NCBI RefSeq assembly: GCF_021398735.1 | Contig: NZ_CP090349.1 | Span: 4,483,001 to 4,547,000, forward strand | DNA: 64,000 nt | Origin: Methylobacterium oryzae | GTDB lineage: Bacteria > Pseudomonadota > Alphaproteobacteria > Rhizobiales > Beijerinckiaceae | Reading direction: 5' to 3' | Shown: piece by piece, positions 18,334-26,471 of the stretch | Layout of the letters: the number at the start of each line of letters is the position of its first letter | Numbering within the stretch: the first letter of the stretch is position 1 | Position numbers and translations under genes: made by a program | The notes under the pieces: model-generated | Databases searched by the model: none | Told to the model about the DNA's origin: nothing | The model's input: only the letters and a program-made list of their open reading frames with translations

Positions 18334-18984
18334 TCACGTCGTCGCCGGTGATCCGAGGACGTTGACCCACAGGACGGTGGTCTGGCTGCGCGGGTCGGGA
18401 TTGCTGAAGCGGTGCGGCCGCCGGCTCTCGAAGCGGAAGCTGTCGCCCTCCGCGAGCTGGAGCGTCCGCGCCTCGACGATCAGGGTGAGGCGCCCCGCGA
18501 GGACGAGGCCGGCTTCCTCGCCGTCGTGGCTGAACGGCTCGTCGCCGGTGCTCGCGCCGGGCTTCAGCACCATGTGGAACAGGCTCATCCCCTGCGTGCC
18601 CCCTGGCGGGGTCAGGAGCTGCTTGGTGATGCCGGCCCGCCAGAGCTGAAGTTCCGGCCGGTCCTTCCGGAACACGACGATGGGATCCGGGTCGGGCGCG
18701 TCCGGCCCCGCTTCGAACAGGCCGCCGATCCCGATCTGCAGCGTGTCGGCGAGCAGCGCCAGGACCCGCAGGGACGGCGACGACAGGCCCCGCTCGACCT
18801 GGCTGATGAAGCCGATCGACAGGCCCGTGCTGGACGCCACCGCCTCCAGCGAGAGTCCGCGCGCGCGACGCAGGCCGCGCAGGCGCTGACCCACAGCCCG
18901 GTCGACCGGTTCCGGACCCGTTGCCTCGCCTCGGGGGATGCTCACCGTCACGCCAGCCTGCCTCTCGTGTGCTTCTTCATGCAC
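18334..18984 (-). CDS. XRE-family regulator with C-terminal cupin domain
   Basis: 216 aa. HTH at residues about 33-90 (LRRARGLSLEAVASSTGLSIGFISQVERG), then a cupin domain (about 120-210) with HDGEEAGLVLAGRLTLIVE and PHRFSNP. This architecture matches PuuR-like and related repressors that bind a small ligand in the cupin. It is divergent from an amino-acid-type ABC transporter and FAD oxidase operon and probably controls it. The start is uncertain: the GTG used here lacks a ribosome-binding site, and GTG codons 11-14 residues further in are alternatives. Confidence 0.88.
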   Translation of the reverse strand: MHEEAHERQAGVTVSIPRGEATGPEPVDRAVGQRLRGLRRARGLSLEAVASSTGLSIGFISQVERGLSSPSLRVLALLADTLQIGIGGLFEAGPDAPDPDPIVVFRKDRPELQLWRAGITKQLLTPPGGTQGMSLFHMVLKPGASTGDEPFSHDGEEAGLVLAGRLTLIVEARTLQLAEGDSFRFESRRPHRFSNPDPRSQTTVLWVNVLGSPATT

Positions 18985-19003
18985 GTGAAAGTCGCTTGCG
19001 TCG

Positions 19004-19036
19004 ATACCGAAAACGTGCGGTATTCTTCACGAGAAT
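19004..19036. promoter_or_regulatory. two adjacent dyads between XRE regulator and ABC operon
   Basis: ATACCG (19004) pairs with CGGTAT (19018) over 8 nt, and ATTCT (19022) pairs with AGAAT (19032) over 5 nt. TATTCT at 19021 could serve as a -10 box with TTGCGT at 18996 as a -35 (spacing 19). The site lies in the only spacer between the divergent regulator and transporter genes, where a repressor operator is expected. This is inference from symmetry. Confidence 0.4.
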
Positions 19037-19090
19037 GAAATCGGGCCCGGCTTCCGCCGCGTGACCCGGGCACTGCACGGGAGCGGCACC

Positions 19091-19864
19091 ATGAGAAGAC
19101 GGTTGGCCAAGCTGTGTCTGTCGTCGGCGCTGCTCCTCGGCGTCCTCGGCGCTCCCGTCGGCGCGCAGGCCCTGAAGGTGGGATCGACGCCCACCGGCCT
19201 GCCCTTCACCTTCCTCGATACCAAGACGAATAGCATTCAAGGCGTGATGGTCGACCTCGTCAACGCGGTCAGCAAGGAGGCGGGTTTCACGGTCGCGGTC
19301 GAGCCGCTGCAATTCTCGACGCTGATCCCGGCGCTCACCGCCTCGAAGATCGATATCATCGCGGCGGCGATGTTCATCACGCCGCAGCGCAAGGAGGTCG
19401 TGTCGTTCTCGGCGCCCGTCTACAGCTACGGCGAGGGGCTGATCGTCCCGAAGACCGACACGAAGGACTACACGTCCTTCGCCGACCTGAAGGGCGAGAC
19501 GGTGGGCGCCCAGGTCGGCACCGCCTTCGTCGAGCCGCTGAAGAGGTCGGGCCTCTTCAACGAGGTGAAGATCTACGACGCGATCCCCGACATCATCCGG
19601 GACGTCAATTCCGGGCGGCTGAAGGCCGGCTTCGCCGACGCGCCGATCCTCGCCTACTACGTCAAGCAGGGCCTGTTTCCCGGCGTCCGCCTCGTCGAGA
19701 CCTTCAAGCCGACCGTCGTCGCCTCGGTCGGCCTCAGCGTCCGCAAGACCGACACCGAGCTCCTCGCCAAGATCGACAAGGCGCTCGCCAAGCTGAAGGC
19801 CGACGGGACGCTCCAGGCGATCCTGACCAAGTGGGGTCTGCCGCCGTCGGCCGACCGGTCCTGA
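19091..19864 (+). CDS. ABC transporter substrate-binding protein, polar amino-acid type
   Basis: 257 aa. A signal peptide (MRRRLAKLCLSSALLLGVLG, cut near AQA) is followed by an SBP family 3 fold: LKVGSTPTGLPFTFLDTKTN at the mature N terminus, the family motif GVMVDLVNAVSKEAGF, and a C-terminal helix ending LTKWGLPPSA. It binds the ligand in the periplasm. The ATG has GGGAG 7 nt upstream. Ligand class cannot be fixed; the downstream FAD amine oxidase suggests an amino acid, amine or opine-like compound. Confidence 0.92.
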   Translation: MRRRLAKLCLSSALLLGVLGAPVGAQALKVGSTPTGLPFTFLDTKTNSIQGVMVDLVNAVSKEAGFTVAVEPLQFSTLIPALTASKIDIIAAAMFITPQRKEVVSFSAPVYSYGEGLIVPKTDTKDYTSFADLKGETVGAQVGTAFVEPLKRSGLFNEVKIYDAIPDIIRDVNSGRLKAGFADAPILAYYVKQGLFPGVRLVETFKPTVVASVGLSVRKTDTELLAKIDKALAKLKADGTLQAILTKWGLPPSADRS

Positions 19865-19869
19865 CCTTC

Positions 19870-20523
19870 ATGCGCGAGTTCCTCGCCGACGCGCAGGACT
19901 ACCTGCCGATCCTGCTGCAGGGCGTGCAGCTCACGATCCTGATCACGATCGCGTCCCTGGTGGTCTCGACGCTGCTCGGGCTGGTCTGGGCGGTGATGCG
20001 GGTCTCCGGCATCGCGATCCTGTCGGGCTTCAGCGCGGTGATGATCAACATCCTGCGCGGCATCCCGATCATCGTGCAGCTGTTCTACATCTACTTCGTG
20101 ATGCCCGATTTCGGCCTGTCGCTCACCGCCGTCCAGGCGGCGATCATCGGGCTCGGCATCGCCTACTCGGCCTATCAGGCCGAGAACTTCCGCGCCGGCA
20201 TCGAGGCGGTGGATCGCGGCCAGGTCGAGGCGGCGCTGTCGATCGGCATGGGCTGGGGCATGACCATGCGGCGGGTGATCCTGCCGCAGGCGATCCGGAT
20301 CGCGCTGCCGCCCTACGGCAACATCATGATCATGATGCTCAAGGACTCGTCGCAGGCCTCGACCATCACGGTCGCCGAGCTGGCGCTCCAGGGAAAGCTG
20401 ATCGCCTCGTCGACCTTCAAGAACACCAGCGTCTACACGCTGGTGGCGCTGATGTACCTCGCGCTGAGCCTGCCGCTGATCCTGCTGGTCCGCCACTTCG
20501 AGGCGAAGGGACGGCATCGATGA
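19870..20523 (+). CDS. ABC transporter permease, polar amino-acid type
   Basis: 217 aa with about five transmembrane helices. The EAA loop (VEAALSIGMGWGMTMRRVILPQA) and LRGIPIIVQLFYIYF are typical of HisM/GlnP permeases. It follows the binding-protein gene by 5 bp and overlaps the ATPase gene by 4 nt (ATGA). A single permease is encoded, so it should form a homodimer. Confidence 0.94.
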   Translation: MREFLADAQDYLPILLQGVQLTILITIASLVVSTLLGLVWAVMRVSGIAILSGFSAVMINILRGIPIIVQLFYIYFVMPDFGLSLTAVQAAIIGLGIAYSAYQAENFRAGIEAVDRGQVEAALSIGMGWGMTMRRVILPQAIRIALPPYGNIMIMMLKDSSQASTITVAELALQGKLIASSTFKNTSVYTLVALMYLALSLPLILLVRHFEAKGRHR

Positions 20524-21251
20524 TCGTGCTGGAGGACGTCCGCAAGCATTACGGCGCGCTGGAGGTGATCAAGGGCGTCTCGGCCGAGGTCACCAAGGGC
20601 GAGGTCGTCTGCATCATCGGGCCCTCGGGATCCGGCAAGTCGACACTCCTGCGCTGCATCAACGGGCTCGAGGCCTACGACGGCGGCGAGATCCGCGTCG
20701 ACGGGCAGCGTGTCGACCGGGACAAGCGCGGCATCAAGGCGATCCGCACCCGGGTCTCGATGGTCTTCCAGCGCTTCAACCTGTTCGCCAACCGGACCGC
20801 GCTCGAGAACGTCGTCGAGGGGCCGATCCACGTGAAGGGCGAGCCCCGGGGCGAGGCCGAGGAGCGGGCGCGCGCCCTGCTCGCCCGGGTCGGGCTCTCG
20901 GGCAAGGAGCACGCCCGGCCGAACGAGCTCTCCGGCGGGCAGCAGCAGCGCGTCGCGATCGCCCGGGCGCTCGCCATGCGGCCGGAGGCGATCCTGTTCG
21001 ACGAGCCGACCTCGGCCCTCGATCCCGAGCTCGTCGGCGACGTGCTGAAGGTCATGCGCGCCCTCGCCGACGAGGGTATGACGATGCTCGTGGTCACCCA
21101 CGAGATCGGCTTCGCCCGCGAGGTCGCCGACCGGGTCCTCTTCCTCGACGGCGGCCGACTCGTCGAGCAGGGGCCGGCCGCCGAGGTCCTCAACCGGCCG
21201 CAGAATCCGCGTACCCGGGACTTCCTGCAGCGCGTGCTGCACCCGCTCTAG
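20520..21251 (+). CDS. ABC transporter ATPase, polar amino-acid type
   Basis: 243 aa. Walker A GPSGSGKST near residue 36, signature LSGGQQQRVAIARAL, Walker B AILFDEPTSALDPEL and the H-loop VVTHEIGFA are complete. Length and motifs match GlnQ/HisP proteins. It couples ATP hydrolysis to import by the preceding permease and is translationally coupled to it. Confidence 0.95.
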   Translation: MIVLEDVRKHYGALEVIKGVSAEVTKGEVVCIIGPSGSGKSTLLRCINGLEAYDGGEIRVDGQRVDRDKRGIKAIRTRVSMVFQRFNLFANRTALENVVEGPIHVKGEPRGEAEERARALLARVGLSGKEHARPNELSGGQQQRVAIARALAMRPEAILFDEPTSALDPELVGDVLKVMRALADEGMTMLVVTHEIGFAREVADRVLFLDGGRLVEQGPAAEVLNRPQNPRTRDFLQRVLHPL

Positions 21252-21259
21252 GACACGCC

Positions 21260-22549
21260 GTGGCCGAACCGTTCCCGCTCGCACCCTCGCTCTGGGCCAC
21301 GACGGCGGCGCCCGCGCCGGACACGCCGCCGCTGGCCCGATCCGGCCTAGCCGAGGTGGTGATCGTCGGCGGCGGGTTCTGCGGCCTGTCCACCGCCCTG
21401 CATCTCGCCGAGCGCGGCATCCGACCCGTCGTGCTCGAGGCGCAGGAGGTCGGCTACGGCGGGTCCGGTCGCAACGGTGGCCAGGTCATCCCCGGCCTCA
21501 AATACGATCCCGCCGACCTCGTCGCGCGGTTCGGTCGGGAGCGCGGCGAGCGGCTCGCGCGCTTCGCCGGCGGGACCGCCGACGTCGTGTTCGACCTCAT
21601 CGCCCGGCACGGGATGGACGTGCCGCATTCCCGCGCCGGCTGGATCCAGGGCGCCCACACCGAGGCCGGGCTCGCCGAGGTCGCCAAGCGGGCGGCCCAG
21701 TGGGCGGATCTCGGTGCGCCCACCCGCGTCCTCGACAGGGCCGAGACCGAGCAGCTGCTGGGGACCGACCGCTATCTCGGCGGCTGGCTCGACAGCCGCG
21801 GCGGGGCGATCCAGCCCCTGAGCTACGCCCGCGGCCTCGCCCGGGCCGCCCAGAAGGCCGGCGCCACGATCCACGGCGGATCGCCGGTCACCGGCCTCGA
21901 ACGGACCGGATCGGGCTGGACCGTCACCACGGCCCAGGGCGAGCGGGTGACGACCGGCCGGGTCGTGCTGTGCACCAACGGCTACACGGGCGGCCTGTGG
22001 CCGAACCTCGCGCGGACGGTGATCGCGGCGAACTCGTTCCAGGTCGCCACGGTGCCGCTGACCGACAACCTGCGGCGCTCGATCCTGCCCGAAGGCCATG
22101 TCTCCTCGGACACGCGCAAGCTCCTGCTCTACTTCCGCCTCGACCATACCGGACGCCTGCTGATGGGCGGCCGCGGTCCGTTCCGGGAGCCGCGCGACCC
22201 CGCCGACTGGGCCCATCTCGAGCGGATCGTCGGCAAGCTCTTCCCCCAGCTCGACGGGATCGCCTTCGACCATCGCTGGTGCGGCCGCGTCGCGATCACC
22301 CGGGACTACCTGCCCCATCTCCACGAGCCGGCGCCCGGGCTCCTCATCGATATCGGCTGCCAGGGCCGGGGCGTCGGCCTCCAGTCGGCGATGGGCCGGG
22401 CGATGGCCGCCTACATCGCGACCGGAGATGCCGGCAACCTGCCCCTGCCGCTGACGCCGATCGAGCCGCTGCCGCTCCACGGGCTGAACCGGCTGTACGT
22501 CTCGGCGATCATCGCCTGGTACCGCCTGCGCGACGGCGGCATCCGCTGA
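21260..22549 (+). CDS. FAD-dependent amine/amino-acid oxidoreductase (DAO family, PuuB-like)
   Basis: 429 aa. The N-terminal dinucleotide fold (VIVGGGFCGLSTALHLAERG, near residue 33) and GYGGSGRNGGQVIPG, a motif of the gamma-glutamylputrescine oxidase group, identify a DAO-superfamily flavoprotein. The C terminus has GCQGRGVGLQSAMGRAMAAY. It would oxidise a C-N bond of an amine or amino acid with FAD. The GTG start lies 8 bp after the ATPase gene, so substrate uptake and oxidation are in one operon. No glutamylpolyamine synthetase (PuuA) is adjacent, so the canonical Puu pathway is not implied. Confidence 0.9.
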   Translation: MAEPFPLAPSLWATTAAPAPDTPPLARSGLAEVVIVGGGFCGLSTALHLAERGIRPVVLEAQEVGYGGSGRNGGQVIPGLKYDPADLVARFGRERGERLARFAGGTADVVFDLIARHGMDVPHSRAGWIQGAHTEAGLAEVAKRAAQWADLGAPTRVLDRAETEQLLGTDRYLGGWLDSRGGAIQPLSYARGLARAAQKAGATIHGGSPVTGLERTGSGWTVTTAQGERVTTGRVVLCTNGYTGGLWPNLARTVIAANSFQVATVPLTDNLRRSILPEGHVSSDTRKLLLYFRLDHTGRLLMGGRGPFREPRDPADWAHLERIVGKLFPQLDGIAFDHRWCGRVAITRDYLPHLHEPAPGLLIDIGCQGRGVGLQSAMGRAMAAYIATGDAGNLPLPLTPIEPLPLHGLNRLYVSAIIAWYRLRDGGIR

Positions 22550-22565
22550 TCCTACCGGCTCGCCG

Positions 22566-23729
22566 TCACCGCGCGCGCCACAGCGCCCCGATCAGGCCCA
22601 GGGCGGCGAGCGCCAGCGCGAGGAGCATCCACCACAGGGCCCCCGGCCCGACATGGGTGAGCACGACGGCCCCAGCCGGCGGCGCCAGGGCCTGGGCGGC
22701 CAGGGCCGGCCGGGCGAGGCGGCCGACCACCAGCGGGTAGCGCACGGGGCCGAACAGGGCGAGCGGGACCGTGCCGCGAGCGATCGAGTAGATCCCGTTG
22801 CCGCCCGCGTAGAGCACCAGCCAGAGCGCCACGCCCGGCAGCCCGGCCGCAAGGAGCCACAGCCCGAGGGCGATCAGGCCGAAGGCGGCCGTCAGTGTCC
22901 AGAGCGGGTGGTGGCGGCCCTTGAGGGAGATCTCGGCGACGCGGGCGCTCACCTGCGCGGGCCCGATCAGCGCCCCGTACGAGACGGCGGCGGCGAGCGA
23001 CACGCCGCGCGCCTGCAGCAGGGTGAGCAGGTGGACCGACACCTGGGACATGATCGCGCCGCCGAGGACCAGCACCCCCGCGAACAGCAGGAACGCGCGG
23101 CGCTCCCGGGTCGATAGCGGCGCGGACCCCGCCTCCTGTGGCCCGTCGGAGACCGGGAGTTCCGGCGCGTGCGGGATCATCGCGAGGATGAGCGGCAGCG
23201 TCACGGCGAGGTGCAGGCCGGCATAGGTGAGGCAGGCGCCCCGCCAGCCGACATGGGCCACCAGGAAGGCCGAGAGCGGCCAGCACACGGTGCTGGCGAA
23301 CCCGCCCCAGAGGGTCAGCGTGGTGATGGCCGGCCGCGCGGCCGCGCCGTAGAGCCGCCCGAGGGTCGCGAAGGCGGGGTCGTACAGGCCGCAGCCCATG
23401 CCGGCGCCGAGGATCAGCCAGCCGGCGAGATAGATCGGCAGGCTCGGCGCCACGGCCACGACGGTCAGCCCGGCGGCGAGGAGCAGCGCCGCGAGGGCGA
23501 GGACCGGCCGCCCGCCGTGCCGGTGGATCGCCGCCCCGACATGCGGCGAGGCGAGGGCCGCGACGAGGAGGCCGAAGGCCAGTCCGCCGACCACCCAGGC
23601 GAGGGGCCAGCCGGTGCTCTCGGCGATGGGGGCCGCCATCACCGCCGGCAGGTAGAACGACGAGCCCCAGGCGAGGATCTCCACGACGCCGAGTGCGGCG
23701 ATCACCGGCCAGCGGCTGGCTTCGCTCAT
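22566..23729 (-). CDS. MFS transporter in arsenic operon
   Basis: 387 aa, about 12 transmembrane segments, major facilitator fold with a short acidic central loop (around residue 195-205). It is the last gene of arsR-arsC-MFS. MFS exporters for arsenite or organoarsenicals (for example ArsK, ArsP-independent types) are known in alphaproteobacterial ars operons; assignment to one of them is not possible from the sequence alone. No ArsB or Acr3 gene is present in this window, which makes this protein the likely arsenite efflux route. The frame stays open upstream but the ATG at MSEASRWP is the family-like start. Confidence 0.85.
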   Translation of the reverse strand: MSEASRWPVIAALGVVEILAWGSSFYLPAVMAAPIAESTGWPLAWVVGGLAFGLLVAALASPHVGAAIHRHGGRPVLALAALLLAAGLTVVAVAPSLPIYLAGWLILGAGMGCGLYDPAFATLGRLYGAAARPAITTLTLWGGFASTVCWPLSAFLVAHVGWRGACLTYAGLHLAVTLPLILAMIPHAPELPVSDGPQEAGSAPLSTRERRAFLLFAGVLVLGGAIMSQVSVHLLTLLQARGVSLAAAVSYGALIGPAQVSARVAEISLKGRHHPLWTLTAAFGLIALGLWLLAAGLPGVALWLVLYAGGNGIYSIARGTVPLALFGPVRYPLVVGRLARPALAAQALAPPAGAVVLTHVGPGALWWMLLALALAALGLIGALWRAR

Positions 23730-23759
23730 GTCCGGACCGCCGCCACGGCCCGCGGGCGC

Positions 23760-24197
23760 TCAGGCCGTGGCGACACGGCGGCCCTGCTCGTCGACCACCG
23801 GCTCGCCGTCCTCCTTCACGAACCCGCCCCGCTGCGGCGGCAGGAGATCCAGCACCGCCTCCGATGGGCGGCACAGGCGTACGCCCTTCGGCGTGACCAC
23901 CAGCGGCCGGTTGAGCAGGACCGGATGCGCCGCGACGGCGTCGAGCAACTGCCCGTCGGTCAGGTCCGGGTTGCCGAGGTCGAGCTCGGCGTAGGGCGTG
24001 CCCTTCTCCCGGAGCACGTCGCGCACCGACAGCCCGGCGCGGTCGAGGAGCTGTAGCAGCAGCGCGCGGGCCGGCGGCGTCTTGAGATACTCGATCACGT
24101 GGGGCTCGATCCCGGCGTTACGGATCATCGCGAGGGTGTTGCGCGACGTGCCGCAGGCCGGATTGTGGTAGATCACGACGTCGAACGGCTCAGACAT
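23760..24197 (-). CDS. arsC: arsenate reductase ArsC, glutaredoxin-dependent type
   Basis: 145 aa, thioredoxin-fold ArsC of the E. coli R773 type. The catalytic Cys15 lies in YHNPACGTSRNTL, followed by PHVIEYLKTPP and the Arg-containing NRPLVVTPKGVRLCRP region. It reduces arsenate to arsenite with glutathione/glutaredoxin. Its start overlaps the arsR stop by 8 nt; it sits 30 bp upstream of the MFS gene. Confidence 0.95.
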   Translation of the reverse strand: MSEPFDVVIYHNPACGTSRNTLAMIRNAGIEPHVIEYLKTPPARALLLQLLDRAGLSVRDVLREKGTPYAELDLGNPDLTDGQLLDAVAAHPVLLNRPLVVTPKGVRLCRPSEAVLDLLPPQRGGFVKEDGEPVVDEQGRRVATA

Positions 24198-24549
24198 GTG
24201 CGGCGTCTCCCGAGGGGCTGAGGCAGGCGGCCAGGGTCTCCGCCGCCGGCGTGCAGATCTCCGCGCGGCCCTGGCAGCAATCGCGCATCAGGAACGCGAT
24301 CAGATCGGCCAGCACCGGGTAGGCGGCACTGTAGAGGATGGAGCGACCGTCGCGCCGCGAGCTGACCAGCCCGGCGCGGCTCAGTTCCTTCAGGTGATGC
24401 GACACCGTGGCGGCCGACACGCCGACCGCCGCGGCCAGCGTCCCGGAGGCGAGGCCCTCCGGACCGGCTCTCACCAGCGCCCGCACCAGCCGCAGTCTGT
24501 GCTCCTGCGCCAGGGCCGCGAAGGCCGTCAGGGCTTGCGCGTCGTCCAT
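24190..24549 (-). CDS. arsR: ArsR/SmtB arsenic-responsive repressor
   Basis: 119 aa from the ATG. Winged helix with VSAATVSHHLKELSRAGLVSSRRDGRSILY. The usual ELCVCDL metal site of the R773 type is absent from the recognition helix; instead a C-terminal cluster DCCQGRAEIC (Cys91, Cys92, Cys99) is present, resembling the three-Cys site of Acidithiobacillus-type ArsR. A TTG start 18 nt upstream is possible, but it would fall inside the operator dyad. First gene of arsR-arsC-MFS. Confidence 0.93.
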   Translation of the reverse strand: MDDAQALTAFAALAQEHRLRLVRALVRAGPEGLASGTLAAAVGVSAATVSHHLKELSRAGLVSSRRDGRSILYSAAYPVLADLIAFLMRDCCQGRAEICTPAAETLAACLSPSGDAAHV

Positions 24550-24562
24550 TTTCCCGACAATC

Positions 24563-24580
24563 TTCAAACGGTTGTTTGAA
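24563..24580. promoter_or_regulatory. ArsR operator, perfect dyad between arsR and arsH
   Basis: TTCAAACGGTTGTTTGAA is a perfect 7-bp inverted repeat with a 4-nt centre. It lies in the 50-bp spacer between the divergent arsR and arsH start codons, so one site could repress both. AT content and symmetry fit ArsR-family operators. Confidence 0.8.
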
Positions 24581-24599
24581 CGTATGAGAAAGCGTCCCG

Positions 24600-25367
24600 G
24601 TGAGCAAGAGCCCGGCCCCTGCCCCTTCGGTCCGTGACGGCCTGCCGAATCTCAGCGCGGCGCATTTCGCAACGCCGACCGACGGGGCCGGTCGGGGGAT
24701 CCCGCTCGCGCACGCGCCGCGCTTCCTGATCCTGTACGGGTCGCTCCGCGAACGCTCCTTCAGCCGGTTCCTGGCCTATGAGGCCGCGCGGCTCCTGGAG
24801 GCGATGGGCGGCGAGGTCCGCATCTACCACGCCGACGGCCTGCCGCTGCCCGACGACGCGACCGCCGACCATCCGAAGGTGCGGGAGATCCGCGCCCTCT
24901 CGGCCTGGTCCGAGGGGCAGGTCTGGGTCTCGCCCGAGCGGCACGGCGCGCTCACCGGCGTGATGAAGAGCCAGATCGACTGGCTGCCCCTGTCCGAGGG
25001 GAGTCTGCGCCCGACGCAGGGCCGGACCCTCGCGGTGATGCAGGTCTCGGGCGGCTCTCAGAGCTTCAACGCCGTGAACGCCCTGCGCGTCCTCGGCCGC
25101 TGGATGCGGATGATCACGATCCCCAACCAGTCCTCGGTGCCGATGGCCTACCGGGAGTTCGACGAGGCGGGCCGTATGAGGCCCGGGCCGCTCTACGACC
25201 GGGTCGTCGACGTGTGCGAGGAACTCATGAAGTTCACGCTGCTGACCCGCGGATGCGCCGATTACCTCGTGGACCGCTACAGCGAGCGCAAGGAGCGCGA
25301 TCCCGACCGGCTCGCCGGTGTCGCGGCCGATATCGGCTTCGCGAAGCCCTCACCGCCGGGCGCCTGA
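24600..25367 (+). CDS. arsH: ArsH NADPH-dependent FMN oxidoreductase
   Basis: 255 aa. Flavodoxin-like fold with the FMN phosphate loop [20 protein letters not shown], then [22 protein letters not shown] and [14 protein letters not shown], all hallmarks of ArsH. The enzyme oxidises trivalent organoarsenicals to the less toxic pentavalent forms. The GTG start fits the family N terminus. It is divergent from arsR over a shared operator, completing the arsenic island. Confidence 0.95.
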   Translation: MSKSPAPAPSVRDGLPNLSAAHFATPTDGAGRGIPLAHAPRFLILYGSLRERSFSRFLAYEAARLLEAMGGEVRIYHADGLPLPDDATADHPKVREIRALSAWSEGQVWVSPERHGALTGVMKSQIDWLPLSEGSLRPTQGRTLAVMQVSGGSQSFNAVNALRVLGRWMRMITIPNQSSVPMAYREFDEAGRMRPGPLYDRVVDVCEELMKFTLLTRGCADYLVDRYSERKERDPDRLAGVAADIGFAKPSPPGA

Positions 25368-25416
25368 GCCCCGCCGGCCCGAGCGCGCCGCCACGCGGTC
25401 CGGCCCGGGCCGGTGC

Positions 25417-25737
25417 TCACTGGAATCGCCGCATCTCCGGCGCCAGCGAGCGTCCCGCTTCGAGGAGGGCGCGGACCTTGCGGGTCGCGTGCTGGAGGAT
25501 GTCCGGCCGCGCATCCTCGTAGGACGTCTCCTCGACGAAGCTCCGCAGGGCCTCCGTGATCCGGTCCTCGATCTCGTCCATCAGGGCGAGCCCCTCCGGA
25601 CCTTCCCGCCGCAGATGCGCGTCTGCGAGCGTCAGGTAGGCGGCGCTCGCCAGCAGGAAGGCGATCCCGTTCGCCTCCTGAGCCGCCGCGGAACTCGCGT
25701 CGCCGCCGTCCATGCCGTCTGCGACGTCGTCGTCCAT
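25417..25737 (-). CDS. hypothetical helical protein
   Basis: 106 aa from the ATG at MDDDVADGMDGG. An acidic, Gly/Ala-rich N terminus is followed by helices (GIAFLLASAAYLTLADAHLR, LALMDEIEDRITEALRSFVEE) and a basic C terminus. GGGGAG lies 11 nt before the ATG; an in-frame GTG at 25767 is an alternative start. I recognise no family. It is convergent with arsH. Confidence 0.5.
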   Translation of the reverse strand: MDDDVADGMDGGDASSAAAQEANGIAFLLASAAYLTLADAHLRREGPEGLALMDEIEDRITEALRSFVEETSYEDARPDILQHATRKVRALLEAGRSLAPEMRRFQ

Positions 25738-25912
25738 CGGCTCACATACTCCCCGTTCGTTGCTCACGCTGTGCCGCTCCCGCCGCGTCGCGCCAAGTAG
25801 AGAAAAAGGGTCGGTCCCCGTCCCCATTCGGGCGACGTCGGGGGCCGATCCGGACCGCCGGCCCCGCGTCGCCGCCGGGCGCCGGACCGGTCCGCTCGCC
25901 TCTCCCCGGGCC

Positions 25913-26089
25913 TCAATGGCCCGGATCGGCGCGGTCCTCGGTCGCGCGCCGCTCGCGCATCCGGAGCAGTGCCCGGCGCCAGGCATCCACCACCGCCGCG
26001 CGTGCGCGGGCATCATTCTCGCGGTCGGACTCCGCCGTCCGGGCCTTGCCGTCGGCCTGCCTGCTCCGGGCTCTCGGATCTCGGTTCAT
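25913..26089 (-). CDS. small basic hypothetical protein
   Basis: 58 aa, very rich in Arg, Ala, Asp (MNRDPRARSRQADGKARTA to RRATEDRADPGH). A perfect ribosome-binding site (GGAGG, 5 nt before the ATG) supports translation. No membrane segment, signal peptide or family match. The central helix DAWRRALLRMRERR could be amphipathic. Confidence 0.5.
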   Translation of the reverse strand: MNRDPRARSRQADGKARTAESDRENDARARAAVVDAWRRALLRMRERRATEDRADPGH

Positions 26090-26471
26090 GATCGCCTCCT
26101 GTCGTGTCCAGACCGAGAGACACCGGATCCCGGGACGCCGCGGTGAGGCGGCGCACGCGGACCATGGAAATCGCGTGCGGCGGAGCACAGGCGGCCGACG
26201 GCCCCGCGACGCGCGCAATTTTTCTGATCGTGGACCGAAGAGTTTTTCAGGAGCGCCCACACTCATTTTCGGAGTACTGTCACGGCGCCGGCATGTGCCC
26301 TCGTGCGATGCCGCAAATATTGATGCGGTGCAATAACGATCGTATTCAAAACTCAGCCGATCTCCGGGGCCGAGACGTCCCGGCACCACGGGGGCGGCGC
26401 ATGGCACAGTCGGAGGCGACGGGCATCACGGCCGGCCGCACCTCTACGTGCCGGGGAGGATCACGGGCTCC
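26090..26471. other. 382-bp AT-enriched intergenic region with a dyad
   Basis: This stretch precedes the CoA-transferase gene and is AT-richer than the rest of the window, as expected of a promoter region. CCGCA (26311) pairs with TGCGG (26324) across AATATTGA. No coding frame is supported. Confidence 0.5.

Noticed and set aside
19831..19870. Longer N terminus for the ABC permease
   Set aside because: It overlaps the SBP gene; the ATG at 19870 gives the normal family start.
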